Origin: Planctomycetota bacterium
GTDB lineage: Bacteria > Planctomycetota > UBA1135 > GCA-002686595
Direction: 5' to 3'
Assembly: GCA_029259595.1 (NCBI GenBank)
Contig: JAJDEW010000101.1
Span: 48,066 to 112,065 of the forward strand
Length of the DNA: 64,000 nt
The number at the start of each line of letters is the position of its first letter. The first letter of the stretch is position 1. A model generated the notes under the pieces. It saw nothing but the letters and a program-made list of their open reading frames with translations, had not been told where the DNA came from and did not search any database. The translations under genes and the position numbers were made by a program. Shown here one piece after another: positions 37,567 through 46,106 of this stretch.

Positions 37567-38595
37567 TCAGCGCAGTTCGAGGTCCAGGAAGCGCACGGGC
37601 GCGGGCGCGCCGGGCGCGGTGTGGTGACCGACGAGGCGGGCTCGGTCGGTGCCCCGGGTTCGAAGGACGAAGCTCCCGCCGACCGGCAGCCAGGCCTCGT
37701 GATCGATGCGGCGCCGGCTCGCGGGCCCCTCCTCGCCGCCTTCGAGCCGAAGCTCGAGCGTCCGCAGGGTCAGGCCCGGAACGCGGTGTCCGGCCCGGTT
37801 GCCGATGCGCACGAGCAGCTCGCCGTCGGCGTGGCGCACCTCCTCGACCACGAAGGCCTGGGCCAGGAAGGCCGGATCGCGCGGTCCCTGCAGGAAGTGG
37901 CTGCGACCCGCCCGCGCGGGGGGCGAAGGCCCGCCCGCTTCGGAAGCGGGAGACGTCGCGAGCGGGCGCTCGAGCGGTTGCATGTGGCAGTCGATGCAGC
38001 GCTCGCTGCGCCCGGCCTGCTCGAAGTCCTTGCCGATGCCGATGACGGGTCCGATCGTCGTGCTGTGGCAGGCGAGGCACAGGGCGTTGGAGCCCGTGCC
38101 GACGAAGCTCGGATGTCGCTCGGAGACGTGAGCGTCCGTCGGAGCGCCGAAGGGGCCCAGGATCTTTCCCTGAGCTCCCAGATGGCACGAGCTGCAGGAC
38201 ACGCCGAAGCGGTGCGGATCTTCGCTCGTGTCCTCGCGCGGTGCCGGGCGAGCGCGCGGCGTGGCTCCCTCGGCGGGGGCGTGCAGCGGAACGGGAACGT
38301 GGCAGCCGAGACAGCTCGCGCGCCGCCGCTTGCGCCGGATCTCCTTCTGATAGACGGGATCCTCGAAGGCATAGGCGTGCAGCGAGCGGCTCCACTCGTC
38401 CGCGATGGCGACATGGCACGCAGCGCAGGCCAGGTCGTCGACGGCGACGCGCTCGAGCGCCCCGTCGAGTGCGCGCGGGGGCGAGAAGACGATCGGCGGC
38501 GGCTGCGCGTCGTCGGAACCTTCCTGGAGGCCGGCGCCGAGCCAGAGCAGCGACGCGAGGGCCGTGGCGGAGATTCGTCGCGAGGGAGAACGCAC
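37567..38595 (-). CDS. Five-heme c-type cytochrome
   Basis: The 342-residue exported protein starts at GTG 38595 with a signal-like segment (ISATALASLLWLGAG). Five heme-c motifs are present: CAACH, CLGCH, CSSCH, CLACH and CIDCH, all in the first 215 residues. The C-terminal 110 residues form a heme-free beta-rich domain (FVVEEVRHADGELLVRIGN; HRVPGLTLRTLELRL). This layout resembles cytochrome c554-like and other periplasmic multiheme electron carriers. The start is 10 bases after the stop of the 60-residue peptide gene, so it is very likely in the same operon as the two radical SAM enzymes. Partner and substrate are unknown. Confidence 0.87.
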   Translation of the reverse strand: MRSPSRRISATALASLLWLGAGLQEGSDDAQPPPIVFSPPRALDGALERVAVDDLACAACHVAIADEWSRSLHAYAFEDPVYQKEIRRKRRRASCLGCHVPVPLHAPAEGATPRARPAPREDTSEDPHRFGVSCSSCHLGAQGKILGPFGAPTDAHVSERHPSFVGTGSNALCLACHSTTIGPVIGIGKDFEQAGRSERCIDCHMQPLERPLATSPASEAGGPSPPARAGRSHFLQGPRDPAFLAQAFVVEEVRHADGELLVRIGNRAGHRVPGLTLRTLELRLEGGEEGPASRRRIDHEAWLPVGGSFVLRTRGTDRARLVGHHTAPGAPAPVRFLDLELR

Positions 38596-38605
38596 GGTGG
38601 GCGCG

Positions 38606-38788
38606 CTACTTGTCGAAGACGTTCGTCTCGCGCGGGCTGATGCGCTCCTCGACTTCCTCGACGCTGAGGTCGAGCTTCGAGAAGCCGATCTTCTCCGAGA
38701 GGGGACGCGAGGCGTCGTCCGCCTTCGCTTCGGTCGCGGGCTTCTTCGTGTCGCCGGTCGAGTCGGGCTTTCCGGGTTTCTGGCTCAT
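38606..38788 (-). CDS. 60-residue peptide, candidate RiPP precursor
   Basis: This small gene starts 7 bases after the stop of the first-neighbour radical SAM gene and ends 10 bases before the cytochrome gene. The peptide has three parts: a Lys/Pro/Thr/Asp-rich N-terminus (MSQKPGKPDSTGDTKKP), a predicted amphipathic helix (GFSKLDLSVEEVEERI) and a short tail (SPRETNVFDK). It has no Cys, Trp or Tyr and no signal peptide. The helix followed by a short tail resembles leader and core of ribosomally made, post-translationally modified peptides, and the two adjacent B12-type radical SAM enzymes are plausible modifiers. No Shine-Dalgarno is present, so translation is probably coupled to the upstream gene. 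Its being a real precursor is inference. Confidence 0.65.
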   Translation of the reverse strand: MSQKPGKPDSTGDTKKPATEAKADDASRPLSEKIGFSKLDLSVEEVEERISPRETNVFDK

Positions 38789-38795
38789 GTCGTTT

Positions 38796-41096
38796 TCAGG
38801 AGTGAGGGACGGGGGAAGCGGACGCCGTCGACGGCGCCCCGTGGGGTGTGAGGACGGCACGCTCGCCGGCCCGCAGGAGGCCGGCGCGTGCGAGGCGCTG
38901 GGCGAAGGCCGCCAACGAGGCGCGATCGGCCGGTTCCTGGCGCGCGAGCCAGGCGGCATCGCAGCGCGGATCGGCCAGGGCCGAGAGCGCCGGCTCGGCC
39001 TGGGGCGACAGCTCGACGACCTCCGAAGCGCCCGCCGCGCCGGCGGCGTAGGCCAGGAGCCGCGGGTTGCGGGGCAGGCTCGCGAGCGCCGCGCGCGCGC
39101 GCGCCGAGGCTTCTTCGGAGTAGCGTCCCGTCAGGAAGTCGGGCCGGATCGCGCGCGCGAGCGGATGGGCGAGCGTCTTCAGCGTCGCGGTGTAGCTGAA
39201 GGGCAGCTCGAGCGTCGCGAGCCCGTCGGCCGCACGCCACGGTCCGTCTCCACCGACCGCTTCCAGGTGCTCGGCGCGCTCGCGGCAGCGGGCCGCGAAC
39301 TCGTCCGGGGTCACGCCGCGCGCGAGGTGCAGGAAGTAGTGACTCTTCTGCATGAAGTAGTAGATGTTGTCGCCGGCGAAGATCGGGAAGTGCGCCCGGA
39401 AGCCGGCCATCATCTCTTCGAACGCGACCGCGGCCTCCTCCTGCGTCATGCCTTCCTCGGCCACGTAATCGTGGTAGAGCTGGAGGTCGGCCTCGGGGTC
39501 GTCCAGCATCGTGAGGCCGAAGGGCGAGGGATCGCGGTAGATCTCCGACACCTCGTCGATGTGAAAGGTCTGCAGCGAGACCTCGCGGACGACGTCGGCG
39601 TTCTCGAGCAAGAAGGCGAGCGTCGCGCCGGCCTCCTCCTTTGTCTCGGACGGGAACCCGACCATGGCGTAGAACGTGACGCTGATGTCGGCCGCGGCGC
39701 AGTTGCGCGCCACCTCGAGCGTCGCACGGGCGCTCTGCCCCTTCTTCATCAGCTTCAGCAGGCGCGGTGTGGCCGTTTCGAAGCCGAACAAGAGCTTGCG
39801 GCAGCCGGCCTCGTAGAGCCGGCGCGCGCCGTCCGCCGTGTAGGCGCGCGGTTCGACGCGTGCGTCGCTCCACCACGTGATGTCGGCCTCGTGCGCGAGC
39901 AGCGCGTCCGGGAGGTCGCGGATCATACCGGGCGGCATGCAGTCGGTGATGAAGTTGAAGTGCCGGGCTCCGTGCCGGTCGCGCAGCTCGACGACCTGGC
40001 GTGCGATCGTGTCGGCCTGGCGCGTGCGGTAGCCCGGGCCGATGACGGTCGGCAGCGTGCAGAACGTGCACTCGCCGTAGTAGCAGCCGCGGTTCACGTC
40101 GTAGGGCAGCACGGTCTCGGGCGAGAAGTACAGCTCGAACGGAAGGCCCTCGAAGTCGGGCACCGGGGCGTCGTCGAGGCGCACGGGGTGCGCGGGCGCG
40201 TTTTCGACGGTTCGGACCCCGCCGCGCGTCGCCCGCTCGCCCCGGTCGAACCACGTGAGCGAGCCGACCTCGCCCAGCGAACGCCCCGTCTTCAGGGCGT
40301 CGGCCAGCGCCAGCAGGGGTCCTTCGCCCTCCCAGAAGACGACCGAATCGAGGCAGGCGTCGAGACCCGGCGCGGCCATCAGCTTCTTGCCGATGTAGGC
40401 CAAAAAGCCGCCGCCAGCCGTGACGTGGCAGTGGGGCAACGCGGCCTTGACGAGGCGTCCGAGCGTCAGGGCGGGGATGAGCTGGCTGCCGTAGATGACG
40501 CTCAGGCCCAGGAGCCGCGGACGACGGGCGACGAGCGCGGGCAGGAGCTCTTCCTCATAAAAGGCCACGAACGGGTTGGCCGCGCGGTCGAGGGTCGCGG
40601 CCAGCACCTCGGCCGAGCGGTCGTTCGCGTAGGCCATCGTGAAGTTGTGCGGCGTCAGGACCGACGGAAAGTGCGCCGCCGAGACCAGCCGCAGTCCGTG
40701 GTAGAGCGTGCGAACCGCCGGCGCGTAGCGGTCCGGATCGAAGCAGTCCTCGCCGCGCAGGACCGCCTTGGCGGCGTCGATGCTTCCGATCAAAGCGTCC
40801 TTCGCGACCGCGCTCTCGACCGCCGCGCGGTAGGCCTCCATTTCGGCGAAGGGCAATTCGTCGAGCCCGCGGAAGCGCTCGAGTGGCAGCGACTCGTCGA
40901 CCCGCCGCGCTGCGCGCGCGAGGTAGTCCGCGCTGAGGAAGCGGTCGTAGGCGAGGACGCTCGCGTCCGTCAGCCGCACGTCGTCGTGCCCGTGGGCCTT
41001 CAGCCAAGCCTGGATGCAGGGCAGCGCCAGATAGGGTTGCGTGAAGTGTCCCTGCGGCGGGAAGACGAGGTCGATCGGAAAGGTCGTGGAGATCAT
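38796..41096 (-). CDS. B12-binding-type radical SAM protein with CX4CX2C cluster motif
   Basis: The 766-residue protein begins with a cobalamin-binding-like region (PPQGHFTQPYLALPCIQAWL near the N-terminus; LLGLSVIYGSQLIPALTLGR; VTAGGGFLAYIG). The radical SAM core follows with Cys338, Cys343 and Cys346 in NRGCYYGECTFC, a CX4CX2C spacing rather than the usual CX3CX2C. Later core features are FITDCMPPGMI, LLFGFETATPRLLKLMKKGQ and FYAMVGFPSET. A C-terminal extension of about 250 residues has no motif I recognise. Similar B12-radical SAM proteins methylate or rearrange unreactive carbons, often in peptide products. The start ATG overlaps the stop of the second radical SAM gene (ATGA), and the 60-residue peptide gene follows. 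Confidence 0.88.
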   Translation of the reverse strand: MISTTFPIDLVFPPQGHFTQPYLALPCIQAWLKAHGHDDVRLTDASVLAYDRFLSADYLARAARRVDESLPLERFRGLDELPFAEMEAYRAAVESAVAKDALIGSIDAAKAVLRGEDCFDPDRYAPAVRTLYHGLRLVSAAHFPSVLTPHNFTMAYANDRSAEVLAATLDRAANPFVAFYEEELLPALVARRPRLLGLSVIYGSQLIPALTLGRLVKAALPHCHVTAGGGFLAYIGKKLMAAPGLDACLDSVVFWEGEGPLLALADALKTGRSLGEVGSLTWFDRGERATRGGVRTVENAPAHPVRLDDAPVPDFEGLPFELYFSPETVLPYDVNRGCYYGECTFCTLPTVIGPGYRTRQADTIARQVVELRDRHGARHFNFITDCMPPGMIRDLPDALLAHEADITWWSDARVEPRAYTADGARRLYEAGCRKLLFGFETATPRLLKLMKKGQSARATLEVARNCAAADISVTFYAMVGFPSETKEEAGATLAFLLENADVVREVSLQTFHIDEVSEIYRDPSPFGLTMLDDPEADLQLYHDYVAEEGMTQEEAAVAFEEMMAGFRAHFPIFAGDNIYYFMQKSHYFLHLARGVTPDEFAARCRERAEHLEAVGGDGPWRAADGLATLELPFSYTATLKTLAHPLARAIRPDFLTGRYSEEASARARAALASLPRNPRLLAYAAGAAGASEVVELSPQAEPALSALADPRCDAAWLARQEPADRASLAAFAQRLARAGLLRAGERAVLTPHGAPSTASASPVPHS

Positions 41097-42949
41097 CGTT
41101 CGGTGAGGGCCGCGGGCGAAGGCGTGCAGGCGGGGGAGACGCGGTGTTCGTGGACGGGCAGGAGTCCTTCCGTCCGCAGGGGCGCGAAGAGCTCGTCGTT
41201 CGCGTCCGGCGCGACTCCGACGTGTTCCGCGAGCAGCGCGGCGAGGGCGGCGGACGGGCGCAACGTGCGGACGGCGCGTCCGCGGCGCACGATCGCGAAG
41301 CGGACCGGGGACGCAGGTCGCGACGCAGCGCTGGCCCGCGCGGCGTTCGCGCCGGGGTCATGGGCGAGCGTCACCAACAGCGAACCGTCGGCCGGTGCCT
41401 CGACCAAGGCGGTCTCCCACGTGAAGAGATCCTGCGCGACGGCGTCGCCGCGCTCCGCGACGAAGGTGGCGAAGCTCTGCCCGTGTTCCTGCCAGCGCCG
41501 GAACAACCCGAGCACGTCGCAGCCCTCCGTGCGCGTGAGGTGCCGCGTCGTGCGCGGATGGCCCATGAGAACCGGGGGCAGGTCGGTCGCCAGGGTGTGC
41601 AGATCGCGCAACTTCGCCTCGCCGCCGGGCAGGCCGGTCAACAGCGCGAAGGTGCTGAAGAGGTCGGGGTGCGCTGCGATCAGAGCGCGCTCGACCGGCG
41701 TTTCGCCGGTTCCGAAGGCCATGTCGGGCGGGATGCCTTCGACCGGGCGCGAGCTCGGGCCGTGTTCCTCGCCGAGACTGCAACCCGGCTGCGGATTCAC
41801 GAGGTGGAAGGACAGGTTGACGCCCGCGCGGACCGCAGCCTCGAGCGCGAGCTCGAGCGTCGCGGCGAGCTCGCGCTCGCCCTCCCCGGGCAGGCCCAGG
41901 ATGAAGGACAGGATCGGCGTGATGCCGGCGCGCGCACAACGCTCGACGACGGCGAGCGCGTCGAGGTCCGGCGCGATCGCCTTCGCGTTTCCGTTGCGAA
42001 CGTCGGGGTCGGCGGATTCGATGCCGAGCAAGACGCGGTAGCAGCCGGCGCGGCCCATCCACTCGACGAGCTCTTCGTCCAGATGATCGGCCCGTGCCCG
42101 GCACTCCCACGGCACGCGCACCTCGCGCTCGACCAACGTGCGACACAGCGCGAGCGCGTGTTCGCGGCGCGCGCCGAAGATGTCGTGGCAGAGGTAGGCG
42201 GCGTCGGCCCCCGGCATGCTCCCGACGGCCTCGATCTCGGCCACCAGGCGCTCGACCGGCAAGACGCGCGAGCGGCGGCTCCAGAAGCGTCCGATCGTGC
42301 AGAAGCTGCAGTCGAAGACACACCCGCGACCGGAGTCGAGGGCGACCAGGCCCTCGGTGATCCCAGGCACCTCGCGATAGTCGCGCACCGACGCGAGCAG
42401 GTGCCAGGCGTAGTCGGGCAAGGCCGCGAGGTCTGCGATCGGCGCGCGTTCCCCTTCGCGACGCAGGGCGCCCGTCTCCGAGCGCCAGGTGACGCCCGCG
42501 ACGCCGTCGAGCTCTTTCGCCGCGCTCCAGCGCGCGAGCAGTTCCGCCAGGGTGAGCTCGCCCTCGCCGCGCACGACCGCATCGAGGAACGGAAAGCGCT
42601 CGAGCAGAGCGACGTCGATGCCCGTCGTGCCCGGGCCACCCAGGAGCAGCCGGGTCCGCGGCGAGCGTGCGCGGATCGTCTCGGCGATCAAGAGTGCGGC
42701 CGGCAGCGTGGCACCCATCGTCGAGAGCCCGACGACGTCGGCCCCGTGGCCCAGGAGGAGGGCGGCCGCCTCCGTGTGCAGACGAGCGTTCGTTCCAAGC
42801 GTCCCGGTCGCGAGCCGGTAGGGCAGATCCTCGAGCACCGTCTCGTGGCCGGCGGCCTCCAGGGCCCCCCCCAGTCGCAACAACCCGGGCGGAGGCATCG
42901 AGTAGCCGAAGGTATCGACGTGCGGTGGCGTGGCGAGCAGGACCTTCAC
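41093..42949 (-). CDS. B12-binding radical SAM protein (BchE-like layout)
   Basis: The 618-residue protein has an N-terminal cobalamin-binding domain (KVLLATPPHVDTFGYSMPPP; GADVVGLSTMGATLPAALLI; LLLGGPGTTG) and a radical SAM domain with Cys210-x3-Cys214-x2-Cys217 in DSGRGCVFDCSFCTIG. Then come RVLLGIESADPDVR and ILSFILGLPGEGE. The C-terminal 200 residues are unique. The start is GTG 42949; just before it a three-codon frame ATG-GGA-ACG-TGA ends over the GTG, and GGAAGG lies upstream, so initiation may be coupled. It is the first gene of the five-gene operon and is divergent from the lipoprotein gene. The substrate may be the 60-residue peptide. Confidence 0.88.
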   Translation of the reverse strand: MKVLLATPPHVDTFGYSMPPPGLLRLGGALEAAGHETVLEDLPYRLATGTLGTNARLHTEAAALLLGHGADVVGLSTMGATLPAALLIAETIRARSPRTRLLLGGPGTTGIDVALLERFPFLDAVVRGEGELTLAELLARWSAAKELDGVAGVTWRSETGALRREGERAPIADLAALPDYAWHLLASVRDYREVPGITEGLVALDSGRGCVFDCSFCTIGRFWSRRSRVLPVERLVAEIEAVGSMPGADAAYLCHDIFGARREHALALCRTLVEREVRVPWECRARADHLDEELVEWMGRAGCYRVLLGIESADPDVRNGNAKAIAPDLDALAVVERCARAGITPILSFILGLPGEGERELAATLELALEAAVRAGVNLSFHLVNPQPGCSLGEEHGPSSRPVEGIPPDMAFGTGETPVERALIAAHPDLFSTFALLTGLPGGEAKLRDLHTLATDLPPVLMGHPRTTRHLTRTEGCDVLGLFRRWQEHGQSFATFVAERGDAVAQDLFTWETALVEAPADGSLLVTLAHDPGANAARASAASRPASPVRFAIVRRGRAVRTLRPSAALAALLAEHVGVAPDANDELFAPLRTEGLLPVHEHRVSPACTPSPAALTER

Positions 42950-43120
42950 GTTCCCATGATCCCCGCCTTCCGGCAGTCTTTCCAGGCTCGGTCGCGGTTC
43001 GGTATGGTGTTCCCGCCGCCCTCCGCCCTTCCCCGCGTCGCGCGCGCCGGCCTGGTGCGCGCTGTTTCCGCACGGTCTCCTCGGCTCTCTCTCCTCCCCG
43101 GGCCCACGGCCCACGCCTCC

Positions 43121-45118
43121 ATGAAAGCACGTTTTCGGTTCCTCGAGGTCGGCGCTGCGCTCGGCTTCGTGCTCTTGCTCGGCTCGATCCTCTTCTCTTG
43201 CTCGTCCAGCAGCAGCGGCGACGGAGACGCCTTCGTCGTTCGCACGACCGGCAACGCGGTCTCCGGCACGACTCCGATCGTGATCGGAGGCCTGTGGATG
43301 GTGTACTTCGCCAACGAGAACTTCACCGGAGCGGCGGGGACGGACCTGAACGCCGACGGCGACACGACCGACGACGTGGCCTTCGTCGTCCGCCTGAACG
43401 AGGCGCGCGAGACGAACCTCGGCGTGGCGGCCATGGATGCGGCCGTGCTGGCGAACGAGATCTTTCTCATGGTCGACGAGGCCGAAGACGGCACGGATTG
43501 GAGCGGGACGAACGGGACGGCGGACACCGTGCTCTTGCACTGGTCGCGGGTGGCGGATGTCGTGACCTTCGTCGACGTCCTGGATCCCGGAACAGGCAGC
43601 GTGCCCTTCGTGGTGGCGGGCCAGCAGCTGTTCTACGCCTCCGCGGGTGCGCCTGTTGGCGCCGATGACACCTCGCTCTCGGTTCTGACGGCGGCCGCTC
43701 CGACCACGCCGGCGCCGGTCCTCAACCAGGACATGGGCGGCCAGCTGCGCCCGACCCTGCTGGGCGTGAAGGACGAGCTGTTGTTCCTGTCCCTGGACGA
43801 GACGATCGAAGGCGTCGATTTGAACGCCGACGCCGACATGCTCGACGCAAACGTCCTGGCGTTGCTCGATGGCCAGGCGTCGGGTCGTCGGATCGCGAAC
43901 ACGGGGCTGGCCCTGCGCGACGACGATACGCCCTTCCAGGCGCGCCTGTCCGGGCCGTCGAACTGGCTGGCGGCCATCCTGGTCGACGAAGACGGGCAGG
44001 GGCAAGGAAGCTTGAACAACCCGGCCGACTTCATGCAGCCGCTCCTGCCGGACTCCTGCGCGGGGGTGACGGACGTCGACACGACCGACGAGGTGCTGCA
44101 CTTCATCGATGTCGCCGACTTCTTCCTGGGCACGCTGGGCGCGATCGTGAACACCGGCCTGGCCGGTGCGGACCGGATCGTCGTCGTCGACGGTTTCGTC
44201 GCGACCCTGACGCCGGAAGGCGACGTCGGCTGTGACCTCAACGAGGACACCGACATGACCGACTCCATCGCGCGCTGGGTGGGGGCGGTGACGCCGATCA
44301 TGCCGCCGCGCGACCCGAGTCAGCTGCACGCGGTCGCGGCGGCGCTGCCGGGAGGCTCGTTCGGGCTCTCCTGGCTGGGCGATCGCTTCGTGATCGTGGT
44401 GGACGAAGCGGCCGACGGCGACAACCTCGACGGCAAGGTCGCGGACCACGATCTCGTCGGTTGGCTCGACCCCGACGCCGGCTTTGCCGCGACCTGGGAC
44501 TTCACGCACCAGAACGGCAGCAACGACTTCTTCGGCACGGGGATCTTCGCCTGCGGCAGTCCGCCCTGCAACAGCTCGAACGGCACGTCCGAGCCCTTCG
44601 CCGGCGCCAGCTGGATGGCGCCCGAACCGTCGGAGAGCCGCCTCGGATTGACCTTCCTCGAAGAGGTGCCGGGGACGAACGCCCTGATCGGTTCGCTCAA
44701 CACGAACCTGCGCTGCGACCTCGTCGCGAAGGACACGGACAAGACCGACGCCCTGCCCGTGTGGGTGGACTTCGAAGCCGGGCCGACGCTGGACTTCGAC
44801 GGCATCGGCTACGCCGTCGACCCGCTGAACGCCGGGCTCGTCATCGCCAACAACCACGCCTACTTCCGCGTGTCGGAGGCCGCCGACAACCGTGACTACA
44901 ACAACGACGGCGCGATGAACGACTCCATCCTGTTCCGCAACCCGCTGGCGCAGTGCAACCCGATCGCGATGGCGACCTCGAGCGGTCTCCAGGGCTTTGT
45001 GATCGAGACCGACGGAGCGCGCGGTGCAGGCTTCTTCTCGTCCGAGTTCCAGGCCGGCCTGGACTTCAACGGCGACGGGGACACGAACGACCTCGTCGTC
45101 CGGTACTTCCTCTTCTGA
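43121..45118 (+). CDS. Large lipoprotein with calcium-loop-like repeats
   Basis: The ATG at 43121 opens a lipoprotein signal (LEVGAALGFVLLLGSILFSC followed by a serine run), predicting a lipid-anchored 665-residue protein. The mature part is beta-rich with recurrent Asp/Asn loops resembling calcium-binding dockerin or thrombospondin type-3 loops: DLNADGDTTDD, DLNADADMLD, DLNEDTDMTD, DYNNDGAMND and DFNGDGDTND. Spacing between them is 75-200 residues, so it may be a propeller-like fold with one loop per blade; I do not recognise the family. It is followed after 8 bases by a second envelope protein gene. The frame extends far upstream only as shadow of the radical SAM genes. Confidence 0.8.
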   Translation: MKARFRFLEVGAALGFVLLLGSILFSCSSSSSGDGDAFVVRTTGNAVSGTTPIVIGGLWMVYFANENFTGAAGTDLNADGDTTDDVAFVVRLNEARETNLGVAAMDAAVLANEIFLMVDEAEDGTDWSGTNGTADTVLLHWSRVADVVTFVDVLDPGTGSVPFVVAGQQLFYASAGAPVGADDTSLSVLTAAAPTTPAPVLNQDMGGQLRPTLLGVKDELLFLSLDETIEGVDLNADADMLDANVLALLDGQASGRRIANTGLALRDDDTPFQARLSGPSNWLAAILVDEDGQGQGSLNNPADFMQPLLPDSCAGVTDVDTTDEVLHFIDVADFFLGTLGAIVNTGLAGADRIVVVDGFVATLTPEGDVGCDLNEDTDMTDSIARWVGAVTPIMPPRDPSQLHAVAAALPGGSFGLSWLGDRFVIVVDEAADGDNLDGKVADHDLVGWLDPDAGFAATWDFTHQNGSNDFFGTGIFACGSPPCNSSNGTSEPFAGASWMAPEPSESRLGLTFLEEVPGTNALIGSLNTNLRCDLVAKDTDKTDALPVWVDFEAGPTLDFDGIGYAVDPLNAGLVIANNHAYFRVSEAADNRDYNNDGAMNDSILFRNPLAQCNPIAMATSSGLQGFVIETDGARGAGFFSSEFQAGLDFNGDGDTNDLVVRYFLF

Positions 45119-45126
45119 GCGCCTCT

Positions 45127-45936
45127 GTGGAGCTGCCACGGCCCCGGCTGTGGCCTCGGAGCGCCGCGCCGGTGCTGCAAACGCTCGGTTGCCTCGCGCT
45201 CGCCCTGTCCGGGGCCTGCCGCGCGGCTCCGCCGCGTGTCGATGGGGCGGTCGAGCTCGCGAGCTCCTACGTGTTCCGCGGCTCGCCCCGCGTCGCGGGC
45301 GAGGTGCTCACCACGCGCTTGACGGTCGGCCCCGAGCAGGCGGTCGGAACGAACTGGTCCTTCTCCTTGCACGGCGTCAACGACCTGACCGACGACGCGG
45401 ACGGCGTCCTGGACGGAAGCGACGGGGGCCTCTTCGCACAACTCGACGGCACGCTCGAGCTCGCCCATTCCCTCCCCGGCTTCGAGCTGGCCGCTTCCGT
45501 CACCGGCTTCACGTTCCGGGGCGATGCTCTGCGAGATACGACGGAGGTCGCCCTCACGGCCCGCTCCGAGGTCCTCGGCCTCGACCCGACGCTGCTCGTC
45601 TTCTACGACGTCGACGAGGTCGAGGGCGGCGGTCTGCGCGCTTCGCTCCTGCGTCGCTTCGAGCTCGAGCCCGAGCGCGTCCAGCTGCGCGTCCTTGGCG
45701 CGCTCAGCGTGCTGAGCGACGACCAAGGCCAGGCGCTCTTCGGCGCGGACGAGGCCGGGGTCGGTGCCTTCGAAGGGGAGCTCCGCCTCTCCGGCCTGTT
45801 CGGCGCCGGTCGGAGCCTGTTCGCTGGCGTGCGCGTGGCGCGGGTCGTCGGGAGCGACTACCGCAGCGCGCTCGCCGACGCAGGACGCCCCGCGGAGGAG
45901 GTCTCCGCCTTCTGCGGCTTCGGATTCGGCTACTGA
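45127..45936 (+). CDS. Envelope protein with TorF-like porin features
   Basis: A GTG at 45127, 8 bases after the lipoprotein stop, gives a 269-residue protein with an export signal (VLQTLGCLALALSGACRA; possible lipobox at the cysteine). The mature part begins ELASSYVFRGSPRVAGEVLT, which resembles the N-terminal strand of TorF-type putative porins, and continues with alternating hydrophobic strands ending in aromatic Tyr, as in outer-membrane barrels (FCGFGFGY at the C-terminus). A small beta-barrel is likely, but a lipid-anchored beta protein is also possible. It is co-transcribed with the preceding lipoprotein, so the two may form an envelope pair. Confidence 0.7.
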   Translation: MELPRPRLWPRSAAPVLQTLGCLALALSGACRAAPPRVDGAVELASSYVFRGSPRVAGEVLTTRLTVGPEQAVGTNWSFSLHGVNDLTDDADGVLDGSDGGLFAQLDGTLELAHSLPGFELAASVTGFTFRGDALRDTTEVALTARSEVLGLDPTLLVFYDVDEVEGGGLRASLLRRFELEPERVQLRVLGALSVLSDDQGQALFGADEAGVGAFEGELRLSGLFGAGRSLFAGVRVARVVGSDYRSALADAGRPAEEVSAFCGFGFGY

Positions 45937-45948
45937 CGCTGCCCGTGG

Positions 45949-45976
45949 CGCCCCGAGGCCTCGTGCCCTCGGGGCG
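45949..45976 (+). terminator. Terminator hairpin after the lipoprotein - barrel pair
   Basis: CGCCCCGAGG (45949-45958) pairs perfectly with CCTCGGGGCG (45967-45976) around an 8-base loop, 12 bases after the stop codon. There is no U-tract, but the 10-bp stem is the strongest in the gap before the response regulator. Confidence 0.65.
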
Positions 45977-46106
45977 TAAGGTGCGCATAAGCCGCCCTTG
46001 GAGCCCGGGAGTACCCTGGGAGACCGTCGAGAACGTCATCCGGCGCCGCGACGACGTCCTCTGCGCCACCGCTTCGCCTGGCTTTCCAGCGAGCTCCGGT
46101 TCGGAC

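Noticed and set aside
41144..43120. Upstream extension of the lipoprotein frame over the radical SAM gene
   Set aside because: It is antisense shadow; a lipoprotein signal sequence begins at ATG 43121.
42950..45139. Upstream extension of the BchE-like radical SAM frame through the lipoprotein region
   Set aside because: The extension is antisense to a convincing lipoprotein gene; the cobalamin domain begins directly after GTG 42949.
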